Shown here piece after piece: positions 23,795 through 34,619 of a stretch of 64,000 nucleotides of DNA. How positions within the stretch are numbered: position 1 is the stretch's first letter; every line of letters starts with the position of its first letter. The notes below the pieces were generated by a model. That model had not been told where the DNA came from, made no database searches, and saw only the letters and a program-made list of their open reading frames with translations. A program made the translations under genes and the position numbers. This DNA is from Botryotinia globosa (lineage: Eukaryota; Ascomycota; Leotiomycetes; Helotiales; Sclerotiniaceae), in contig RCSZ01000001.1 of assembly GCA_014898425.1 (NCBI GenBank), positions 3,348,001 to 3,412,000 on the forward strand, in the 5' to 3' direction.

Positions 23795-24784
23795 TTTTTC
23801 AGATCACGTAATGTAAGTATCCGACAAATCGATCTATATTGAAAGTCACATAACGTGAATTTTCACTGAGTTCCTACTCACAACGGCATGTCGCTAGTTT
23901 TTTTTACAGTTTACAATCCATCATTTTGAAGGCTCGTTTCTCAACGAATTATTAACATGCATTCTCAGTTGCTAGCTCTTAATGTTTTTAATACTAACAA
24001 ATACTCCTAGCTCCCAGTCTCTAGCACTTTTAGTGCCGACAAGTACTTTCAGTTCCTAGCTCCTGATACTTCTAGGGCGCTGATATATACAACTCCAAAT
24101 ATCTTAACAGTTTTAGCAAGAGGCTATGTCAGCTGCCTTGTCTTAGATAATACGATGTTGGAACTCGGATGGGCTCCCGAAATAAGAAGCTAATTGGGCT
24201 CTGTTGATAAAGAATTGCTTACCCCCTCGACGTTACACAATCTACAACACCCTGACCTGACCTCTTGGTGGTCGCTAATGTCTTGGCATTTCTATTTTCC
24301 TATTTAGGTTAGGCACTCCATCTATATCGGGCGAGTTGGATGTTATCCCATTGATTATATCAACTTGGACACAAGGAATGGAAGTACATCTCCTGCTCAG
24401 AATTCCCTATCTCGAACCTTCGGTTAATTCAATACCAAATACGGCGGTAAACATCGCTAGAGGAAGTTCCTTTGGTGCAGGGATGTTTACAATAAGAGCT
24501 AGGTCGATTCCCACGCCCAACTTGAAGTCCAAACTACATATCATGCCATTCTAGCTCTGCCTACTGCTAAAAAGTCAACGGCCATTGTTCTAGACTTTTT
24601 ATTATAATACCTCAACTCCAGCATATTAAAAGGCCTCTCTAATCGAAGAAGCCAAGGCCCGAATATTCTTCTCTTTTCCAACCAGCAACCTTCCTAATCA
24701 AGCCGGTCTTGACATATTTCCCTCATTCAGCCCAGCCTTCTCGTCTCCAAGACATCGTAAAAGCACCTCCGTCTTATCAATCGT
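23795..24784. other. Gene-free stretch
   Basis: About 1 kb between two decayed genes. Contains a near-duplicated phrase around 24008-24070 (TAGCTCC...CTAGCAC / CTAGCTCC..), weakly repetitive, and no coding evidence. Confidence 0.45.
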
Positions 24785-26053
24785 GATGGCAGCTGGAGAT
24801 CCTAGTAAGGTTTTCTTACCTCCTGAGCTCGAGATACTTTGTTGACATGACCACAGTACAATGGAGCTTGTACGTTTACATTCCTAATAACGGTGCGCCG
24901 ATATTCTTCACCACCGCGTTTGCCATTTCCGCCGTCTTTCACATTTGGCAATGCCTGTAGGTCTCACCAACTCCCTCGTTTACAGGTACAGAATAATAGC
25001 CTCTGGCGTTTACTTGCAACAATCGCTATAAATCCTGGGGATTAATTGGATTGCATCCATTCTGTGCCGTCATATTTACTGCGGGCTATGCGTTGCGCGA
25101 ATACGTTGCATAAAAGTACATCAATGACCCGTATGACGCAACGGATACGAGTCGGGCGACCGCACTGATTGTCTTTATCCTCAGTCAAATCTTCATATAC
25201 ATATGCCCGTGAGTAAACCACCTCCAATATTTAGCATCTTGTTTATCCACCGAATGCTCAAACTGACGTCATCATCGTTTGATCTAGTCGCCTTCTTGAA
25301 CTAGCCAATTACCATATTCTGGGTCGACTATTCTACTACGTGCCAGATTACGCGCCAGTGCCTGCCAACAGAGTTCTGGCTACCTTTGGTGGTTTAATGG
25401 CGCTCATGGGGGTCTTGAACTCGCTGGGTGTGGCTCTGGCATCCAACACGAGGGGAAGTTCGAGTAACGTAGCCTTGGGTGCTCATTTGACGGTAGCCGC
25501 CGTCAGCATTCAGCTCATTAAAATCATAATTTTTGTCTCCCTCGGCGGGATTTTCTATCTTAGGATTCAGAAAGCCAGTCTGGGCGCTCGAAATGACAAT
25601 ACCATGATCTTTGCGCTCTTTGCGACTATGGCTTTAATCTTCATTCGTTCCATTTATCGTCTGGTAGAGCACGCGGGCCCAAGTCAACTTGACATTTCTA
25701 ACATTTATGCTCTCCGTGCTCTAAGCTCGCTCTATCGATACGAGGTCTTTTTCTACGTCTTCGAAGCAAGCGTCATGCTCATAAACTCTGCTCTGTGGAA
25801 CATCTGGAACCCAGGACGCTTTATCCCTCGTAACCACCACATGCACCTTACGCGAGAAGGAATCGAGGTGGAAGGCGCGAATGATCCGGATACACGGTCG
25901 GCTTTGATCAAGACGCTCAATCTATTGACATTCGGTCTCTTGTTCCAAAGGAAGAGAATGAATTATGCAAACCAGAAACTCTCGGTGTCCAGGAGTCAAG
26001 ATGGCATTGGTCGGAAAGATTCCGTTCAACAACCCTTTATCCAGCCAGCCTAA
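24785..26053 (+). pseudogene. RTA1-like seven-helix membrane protein, probably inactivated
   Basis: The sequence encodes an RTA1-family protein: SLYVYIPNNGAPIFFTTAF, VFHIWQC, RYKSWGLIGLHPFCAV, YALREY, QIFIYICP, LLELANYHILGRLFYYVP, then a long intact 3' frame from about 25291 to 26053 with the later helices and a polar tail. RTA1 proteins are fungal plasma-membrane proteins tied to lipid export and drug resistance. Two lesions are seen. At 25111-25113 an in-frame TAA sits between ALREYVA and KYINDP, and no intron can remove it. The second intron has a GTAGGT donor but no AG acceptor that preserves the frame; the position where the frame would resume reads TTGCAA instead of TTGCAG. First exon 24785-24803; the last intron (about 25208-25289, GTGAGT..CTAG) is normal. 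Confidence 0.7.
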
Positions 26054-27463
26054 TTTTGTGTAGAAATTACACAAAACTAGCGTAACAAAGGGTTTAGTTC
26101 GTATCCCGAGCGAAGAAAAAAGGCACTGGGAGATTGTATCTTGTGTGTTTGCCTGTAATCATTTCTCGCTGTTAAAGTGAACGTTTATGAGAATCCGGGA
26201 AGATGCTTCAAATAGCTAGCCAGTATCGAAGTAGTAGCATAGCAGTTGAGGGGCGATAATGAAACGTTGTAAAAAATACTCAGTGAATATATAATATTTG
26301 TGAGCTTAACATGGGATATATTGAACGCGTTGCTATGTAAGTGCTACCACACTTATCTTCTATCACAATGACGATACATCGTACTTGTTAAGATTTTTCT
26401 CCCCATTTATCAACCCAGATTCAAATTACAATCCCTGATCTGAATTAATGTAGGCCATGTTGGGTATCCTGCAATGGGAGATAATTTTTGTCACTGATAC
26501 ATCCACCTTCCCATCGTTTTTTAGAAAAAATCTTCATACGTTCCAGGGGAATTGTCAGCATCGACAAGAAAATTAAGTAGATGTCCACCAATACATTGGT
26601 CTCGCTTCAGATGATTGATGTTTATCAGCTAATCAAAGCCTCAGACTCACAGATAGGGGAAGCTGTTGTCCCTGGCTTTTCAGCCTACATGTGCGCCCGA
26701 GATGGATGCCTAATTTGGTGTCTAAAACAGCGTCTAAAACAGCGGAAGAGTTGTAGTGTCGGGGCATATACGGACGAACTTGCAATTTAATTGAAGTGGC
26801 CTATCAAGTAGTGTCGCCTTGTCCGGTTAAGGCTACTCTTGCGAGCTAAACCCTAATCGAGGTATATATCGCCGGTAAGTTCGTTAGGATTGCACGATGA
26901 CCCACTTTTGTTTGTCTCGCTATGATGTGAAGGAGCATATAAGGAGATCCCAATTTGCAAGAGCTGAAAAAAGGGGATGAATCTATCAATTTTGCTGCCT
27001 GATAGGAATCATCACATCGTTCTAGGACTTTGCGCTACGTTTTGGTTTTCTGCTTGTTGTTCCTCAGTCTAATTTCTTCATCTTTCTTTCCGATCAAGGA
27101 TAATCATAAAACAGTATCTGTCATGTTAGACTGAGACTACATCTCGTTTCAGTAACTCACACAGCTAGTGAGTATCGCTGGTTTGGGGTACAAGACCACT
27201 AGCATTTTGGTATGAAAAGAGTGATGTTAATCAGATAATTGATAGAACGATCATTTCCATCAAGCAGATGCAAAGATTTTGGGGTTATCCTATCTTTATT
27301 GTCTTTTTTTGACGTATGAACAAGCTTTAAGGAGAGCTGTATGCAACATATATGCTTCAAAACATTCTAGTAGAAACCAAGATGAAATTGTGAACACAAA
27401 TACTTGAATTTAGACCTGTCAAACTTATGAAATCGTGATAAAGATATTGAGTGACATGGAATC
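26054..27463. other. Gene-free stretch
   Basis: About 1.4 kb between the RTA1-like remnant and the 3' end of the ABC transporter. Only short frames; a 15-base unit (GTCTAAAACAGC-) is duplicated near 26717-26746. Confidence 0.5.
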
Positions 27464-30400
27464 TCAATGACTTTTTTGCCGCAGCCAAGTATCCCTTCTT
27501 CTTGTATCTCGAATTGGCGTACCTCTTCCATTATGAAAGTCTACCTCCTCGTAACCAGGAATCACAATACCCAACCCACCTTCTTTATCAGCACTACCAC
27601 CAGCGTTACTACTGCCCTCTCCAACATCATTCTCTTCCTCCATCACCACGATATCCTTTGAATTATCTCCAACCAAAGTCCCAAACTTCCCATCAACTCT
27701 ATTTTTCAACTCATCGAAACCACCACTCTCTACTATCTTTCCCTCTTCCATAACTACAACTCGTCCCGCCATCTTCATCATTTCAGCCGTATGACTTACA
27801 ACAAGCGTGGCCATTCCTTCTCTCTTCTTCAACTTCTGCACAGTCTCTCTAATCACCTCTGCACTACCGCCATCTAATCCGCTCGTCGCTTCATCTAATA
27901 TCAATAACTTGGGTTTCCTAACCAATGCTCTCGATATGACAATTCTTTGTGCCTGTCCTCCCGATAATTCCTGTCCCCCATCTCCTACAATCGTGTTATA
28001 ACTCTGTGGCAGCGACGTTATAAAATCGTGGATCCCAGCATCTTTGGCTGATGCAATTGCAGATGGCAGATTAGCACAGGAAGAAGATTCTGGGAGACCA
28101 TAAATGATATTATGGAGTATAGTGGCGGGGAATAGAATCGGAGTTTGTGGGACGAGTGAGATAAAAGCTCGGAGAGACGGAATGTGACAGTTGGTTATAG
28201 AAACTCGATTGAATGTCAACGGTGGAGGTGTTGAAGTATCTGGTGGATAAAGACCAATGAGTAAAGCAGCTATTGTAGATTTTCCAGAGCCGGAGGGTCC
28301 GACAAGCGCAGTTGTTGAGTTGGGATTTAGGGAAAGAGAAAAGGATGATATCGTTCGTGTTTCGGAACGCGCAGGATACGTGAATGAGAGGCGATTGAAT
28401 TTGATTGGAAAAATTGTCGAAAGTCGTTCAGTTCCTTTATTTTCGTGGGAGGAAGATAAATCGAGATTGGCCAACTCAAGCATATGTGTAGCTGTAACGC
28501 GAGAAGAGTTGATCTGTGGTATCATGGCCAGCATATTCGTACTATTGGAAATACCGAATAGTAGAAGATTGACAGTCTGTAATGCAGTCGCGATACTAAT
28601 CTCTCTTTTGGTAATGAGAACTGTGGCATAATAAAAGATAGTTGCAGTGATGAAGAATGACATCGCATCTGTCAGTCCCCAAAGTAGCCCCGAGTAGTTT
28701 GCTCGTATTCTTCCAACTTTATAAAGCTCTTCTGTAGCTTTGGTGTGCTTCTTCTCGAAATACTTCTCCAGGGTGAAAGCCCGAACCACTTTGATGTTGG
28801 AGAAAGTCTCTGAAAATATGCCAGTGGTCATTTCGGAAGCGTAGTTGCATTTGTTCTCCCATTTTCCACTCACCCGATTAAATGTTTTGGTGACAGCGTA
28901 TATAACTGGGCCAGTTGCCATTGAAACTAATGTGAGTTTCCATGTATTCACAAAAGCCCATATGATTGATATCAATAGCATAAAGAAAGCTGTAAATACG
29001 ATACCAGCAAAGCGACCAACGAGATTACGCATTTCCTCAGAGTTCCTGTCCAAAACTTCATTCAACCGACCAGGAGAGTTTCTGGATTCCTCAAACCATG
29101 ACTTAGGTTGCGCGAGAATTCTTTTTAATGCTTCTACTCGTAAAGCACTCACCCAAGCTTGTCCGGCACGTTCTAGAGCATAATGTGAAAAGAAACATGC
29201 TACGCCATCAATGATAGCGATTCCGAGCAAGATAAGCGACCATTTTAAAGCATTCGAGTTCCGATTTTCCTTTTGGTAAAAAGTGTCGAGAAGTTTGGTA
29301 TATATTATGGCAAATGCGGGGGTTGATACTGCCACAATGAAAGCTGCAGCGAATGCACCCAAGAGGACTATGCGCTCCTTTCTATTCAACATTGGCCAAA
29401 CAGTCTTCAAGATCTTAGTTAAAGTATCGGGTTTGAGATGACCCTTTTCGTTCTTCTGTTTGGAACCATCCGCATTCTCGGCGGAGTCATCTGAGTATTC
29501 CAACAAGGAATCGATAGGCGCAACTTTAGAGTCTCGATTCGTCTTGGTTGACACCAAGCTAAGATGGCTTTGAATCAGAGATTTTCTATCAAAAATTGGC
29601 TCGCCCGAGGAATGTTCTGGGATCGACCGGAATCCTGCATCTTGATACCTTGATGGCCCAATAAAACGTATAGACTGCCTACTATCTGACTCTTGACGTC
29701 TCTGGAACTGTGAGCCAGGTCTTTGCAAACTATCAATTCTTGAACGTGAACTGTCAATTCCTGATGTCCAAATATTGTTTGATTGTAGGTCATTTGCATA
29801 TGCTATTGAAGCATATCCAAGAGACAATCGTCTATTTGACATATCCAAGGACCGACGATTTGCTGCATTTGGGCCATAGAGTGTAGACTGTGTGGAGAAA
29901 CGAGGTGTCAATTCTTGAACAAATTCTTCAAAGCTTCCAGTTAATGGTCTTCCTGGGTCCGAGTTTCTTCTAATGTTAGGAAGTTCTATCGATTCTTCCA
30001 CAAACAATTCCGGGAGTGGCGAGAATGTAGCGAAAGTACCGTTGGCTTTCGCCGAAAGCTTTCTACGATAACCTTCCTGAACAACCCTACTTTCCTCCAT
30101 AACGTAAACATAGTCATCATCTAAAATCTGTGAGATATCATGAGTCACAATGATTGTTGTCTTTCCTTTCCTCCATTTTCGAATACTATCCATGATTTTG
30201 ATCCGGTTAGTAAGATCAAGGGCGCTGGTCCCTTCGTCAAGAATCAAGATTGATGCATCTCGTAATCTAGCTCGAGCCAATGAAACACGCTGTTTCTGTC
30301 CACCACTTAGTTGTCTCTCCTTAGAACCGATCAGAGTATCAAGTCCATCAGGGAGATCAGCAACTACTTGTTCGAGACTGGCTGCAGAACAGGCATCCAT

Positions 30401-32009
30401 GATATCAACTTCATTAGTTATTCCTTCCTTACCAAACTCTATGTTCTTCCTAACAGTCTCGTTGAATACCACACTCTGCTGCAGTACGAGAGTAATGTTG
30501 CGTCTCAGCCAATCTGTGTCGAGATCTTGTATACGTTGACCATCTATCAAGATACTCCCCTCCTGTGGTTCGTAGAATTTGAGCAATAAGTTTCCCAATG
30601 TACTCTTCCCAGAACCACTTTTACCAACTACAAAAGTAGTTTCGCCAGCAGGAAAGAAGAATGTTGTTTTTAAAAGAGCGTTATGTTGTCGATTGGAAGG
30701 ATATGCAAATGTAACCTAATCTGAATCAGTTTCATGGTCTACTATGGCCATGTTTACTTACATCATTGACTTCTATGTCACCGCTGCAAGTTTTAGGTAT
30801 CATTAATCCCTCTGCATGTTGTGCAATCCCTCCTCTATTCACTTGATTCATGATAGACTTGAGAGTTGCTCCAGCGGACATTCCTTTTGCCAAGACAAGC
30901 CATTGTGGTAAAACAACTTCTATAGCCATCATTCCAGTCAAACAAGCATAAAAGGTTGTGAGAACCTTTCCAGCATCTAGTCCATGATCGACTAATGTGA
31001 GACCATATCCAAAGCCTTGAACAAAGATAGCCACCATGACAAACTTCGTAATCCCAAATTGAAATGCGTTTGACCTGGCTTGGATCATGTAATGAATTGT
31101 TGATCTTTTGATTGCTAATAAATATTGCCAAACTTCCTGGTCTTGTCCATTGAATGCCTTGACAGTATCGATAGCTGTAATGGCTGTATTAGTGAATTTC
31201 GAAGCTTGCGATAGCTCTCTTTTCTGAGCTTCGATTGCAGGGCCCATCTTTCTGGAAATCAGATAAAGTATTCCGCCGGCGACTGGAAATGTCACTATAA
31301 TGACAAGAGTCAGATTCCAAGAGTAAAAGAAGGCAGTCCCAAGAGCTGCACATGCGCTTGCAGTCTCAAACAGAAGGAACCCAAGAGGCTGGGATGTGGA
31401 TAATTGGAGCTCTCGAATTTGGCTATTTTTCTTTTAGCATTGCTTAAAATCGACGATGAATAGATTCCCATACGTTTCAATTCGAATCAATAATGATCCA
31501 ATGCCATCTTTACGCAGATCAAACCATTCCAAGTCCTTCTCCAACATGCCAGCAAACATTTTTTCGCGCACGCTTCTAGCCTGGAGTTCTCCAAACACCA
31601 TCCACGAGCACAGAAATAGGCCTTCGAACAACCATACCGCGCCTCCGAGAATAGTTATAGCTATGCACCATTTCGAGACTTGTTGTAAGGTCTCTTGTGC
31701 TGGGAGAACACCAGCCCCAAAGTTTGTAAGAGTTCCAAAGATTTTTCCGTAAAATATTGCCGATATAGGTTTGAGGACGCCGCTAATGATTGCAAGTATT
31801 ACACATGGAACTATGTTAGATATGTGGTTTTTGGTCGTGAATGAGAATAGGGACCTGAAAGATGATTTGATTTCTTCATCGGCGTAGTAGTCATCGATAT
31901 TTCGCAATTCAATTGACGAATTTTCGTCATCATCTGGCAGTCGGATGCGTGATGTAGAATGGCTATGCTTTTTGTGACTCTTCGAGCCTTTACCTTTCAA
32001 TATTGTCAT
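27464..32009 (-). CDS. ste6: Full-size ABC-B transporter, Ste6-like pheromone exporter
   Basis: Exons 31474-32009, 30762-31422 and 27464-30715 give 1482 residues with the order TMD1-NBD1-TMD2-NBD2. NBD1 has Walker A GKSGSGKST (~427) and signature LSGGQKQRVSLARA followed by ILILDEGTSALD; NBD2 has Walker A GPSGSGKST (~1207), signature LSGGQAQRIVISRA and LLILDEATSGLD. The NBDs are joined to TMD2 by a long Ser/Arg-rich linker (~570-840). This is the ABCB full-transporter layout of Ste6, which exports the farnesylated a-type mating peptide; multidrug-resistance ABCBs share the same layout, so the Ste6 label rests on the long linker, divergent TMDs and lack of closer drug-pump signatures. In NBD1 the third position of the Walker B Glu is kept (DEG). 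The first ATG is used; an upstream open frame begins with TTG. Confidence 0.8.
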
Positions 32010-34013
32010 TGAAATAAAATTTTCGTCCGACAAATGGTGTTGAAAATATCAGAGAGATTTGTGCGGAATGGACAGAAGACATCAATCAACATTGTAATCA
32101 CCATGGTTCAAAGCTCTAAAATAGTAATCAGACCTACATCACTTCGAGTCGAGAAATAATCGTGATGTTTCCCCTTAGTATTGTTCATTAAGCTTCCCCT
32201 TAGTATTGTTCATTAAGCGAGGTGTGAAGAACAATATGATCATTGTGGAAAAAGACGATCTTTGAGAGGAACATTGTTCTAGAAGTTTTTACTAATTCTC
32301 TTCCAGAATTCCAAGAGACTAGAGATCTGGGCGTCGAATGTTAATAAGTATATCAATGATACCTACCATGATAATGACGTAGTAGCATCTTGCAAGATGG
32401 ACAAATGTAAAGCAAATTGAACTTCCAAAGCTTTGCTCTAGCAGCAGCGAGTTTCTTTTATAACAAAGCGACAATAGAACTTCCAAAACAGGAAAGGTTA
32501 TTGCATTGCGATAGCGTATCGTTGCTGGAAATGTCAGATGGTTCGAAGTTGTTTAAAAAGTCTCAAGTGTGCGGTCAAATAAGTGTTTGGCCATTGAAGT
32601 CACTTTAACAGATTTGAACAATGACTGACGAGATTTTTCAGAATCGAATCTTGCTAATGTATCTCCGTTTGAGTGGGCGAATTGATCCTTTCCATTGCTT
32701 GTATAGGCGCCTCGCAGACCAGACAGACATGCAGTGACACGATTGGCATAGAATGTGTAGTCAACCTCAGAATTCTGAGGGATTATCTTTCGAACTCAGT
32801 TTTAGCATCTTTAACTCACCCTTTTCCTTTGAGTACCTCTATTCTAGACTCACGGAGGACTTTGACAAATTTCTTGTATCTGCACATATAATTGGAGTAG
32901 AGCTAATGTGACCGTTTGGTTTGTTCGAGTCTCCGCGATTGAATAACAAACGCAGCATCGGCGAATAGATTTACTGCTGAATGGAGATGCTAAGGTTTCC
33001 GACTCCGCTTTCTTTGCCCCAGTTTCTTGAATACACGTTACAACTTTGACTGAAACATATTTCTGGACTCGATAGGAAACAATCCTTTGTGAGTAACTCG
33101 AGCTAATGAAGTGTGGATTTTGAACGGGACTAGGCTGATTCTTGCGCTAGGCGGTTTGATAACTTTGACCATCGTGGTAGGTCTATCGACTTGATTGTCT
33201 AGAAGCTTTGAAAACAAGCTTGAGAATGAAGTTTGTGATAACGTAGTGTTGGTATCAACTTGGTTGATATAAGTGTAAGTACTTAGTCCTATATGGTTGT
33301 ATTCGTTCTTGATCATTATTATCTATGGGAAGCTAAGTGCTAAATATATAGGGAAGCGCTAGCGCGACGCTAGTTAATACAGTGCCCTCTTTGATCACAT
33401 GATCGATGTCCCGACACGTAGATCAGCCCGAGTGGTTCGTCAGAGAACGATTATTATCACTCCCCGGGGTCAATTTTTACGCATTCTGCGCTGTGAAATG
33501 TATTTCTTGTAGGGAATTCAAAGAGTTGGTGAGGTTGGCTGCAATGACCCGAGAACGTTAGTCAAAGTCACGAGATCAACTAGCAGCCGAGGCTTAACAC
33601 ACGCATGCACATCATGCACACTTCACTTCAGCTACCAATTTGATCCTTATCTACTACTCCTTCCAATACCTGGTACTTACCATCAAATCTTGTAATAGTT
33701 TCATGCATATGATTTTGATTTCAAGCAACAAGTCTCCTTCCATCCGGTCTCTCGTCATATCTCTTTATGGGAACGACATCAATTACTTTCTTTGAGATGA
33801 AATTTCTAGCTTGCGTCGAACTCACACTTTGATACATCAAACCGACATGAGGAATCCAAGTGCTAGCGAAGGTTGTATGGTTTGCGGTACATTTATTTCA
33901 ATATCCTATCAATCAATTCTATTACACTAAAGTTATGCACTCGTACAAATGAATTGCAGAATGAGTTCTTCACATTTACTTTTCAGCCTAAAACCCCCCA
34001 TTCTCGCAGAAGG
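32010..34013. other. Gene-free stretch upstream of the ABC transporter
   Basis: About 2 kb. Holds the transporter promoter, a perfect 25-base tandem duplication (listed) and short frames without coding character. Confidence 0.5.
32169..32218 (+). repeat. Perfect 25-base tandem duplication
   Basis: Two identical adjacent copies (32169-32193 and 32194-32218) containing CCCCTTAGTATTGTTCATTA. It lies about 160 bases upstream of the ATG of the ABC transporter, so it falls in that gene's promoter or 5' leader. Confidence 0.9.
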
Positions 34014-34328
34014 ATGGCACCTTGGCAAGAGATATTGGTAGCAACCAACCATGTTCAAGTTGCGATACAGATATGCCAAGAAGTTAAATATGGTCGCAGC
34101 CGGTCAGGGGTTTAAATCAACGACCTGCCAAATCTAACCGTCTATGATCAAGAAGAGGTTCCCCGAGCTCTCCTGCGAAGGAGACTCGAAATAAACCATG
34201 AAGGCTTAATCCCCCGCATTATCTATTGGACAGGCATCATCAATGCAGTAGCAAGTTTAGTTGACTTCCTAAGATTCAAGCGAAACTATAGGTTGTACAA
34301 AGGCTCGTCAGGGGATACGATCGGGTGA
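34014..34328 (+). pseudogene. Small ORF interrupted by an in-frame TAA
   Basis: From the ATG at 34014 a coding-like frame runs for 33 codons (MAPWQEILVATNHVQ...), meets TAA at 34113-34115 and then continues in the same frame for another 70 codons (INDLPNLTVYDQEEVPRALL, then LIPRIIYWTGIINAV) to TGA at 34326-34328. The second part has a helical, hydrophobic segment and good composition. Not recognised. It could be a short gene with a single stop lesion or a piece of a larger lost gene. It ends about 290 bases before the ceramidase start. Confidence 0.35.
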
Positions 34329-34619
34329 TGATACTGAAGAAGAAATTGATCAGCTAGCCCCTCGTTACATTGAGATACAAGCGATGCTATCATGATTGAA
34401 AAGTACCATGCGCGACTACTTCATCGGTCGAAACTTCCGTTCAAATCTACAATCAACCGTTTTTCTGCATGGTAAAAAAAATGGCACGTGTAACAATGAT
34501 GCTACCACGCGAGCCACACCAATATGATTATTATTTTTGGATGATATATTATCTACCTGCTACCATCCTTTTACTTATGTTTCTTCTCTTGCTACGTTTT
34601 CGCACCTTGATTATTGATC

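Noticed and set aside
26819..26890. Stretch with tRNA-like phrases (GGTTAAGGC, CTAAACCCTAATCGAGG)
   Set aside because: No complete cloverleaf can be folded and the B-box consensus GGTTCGAATCC is absent.
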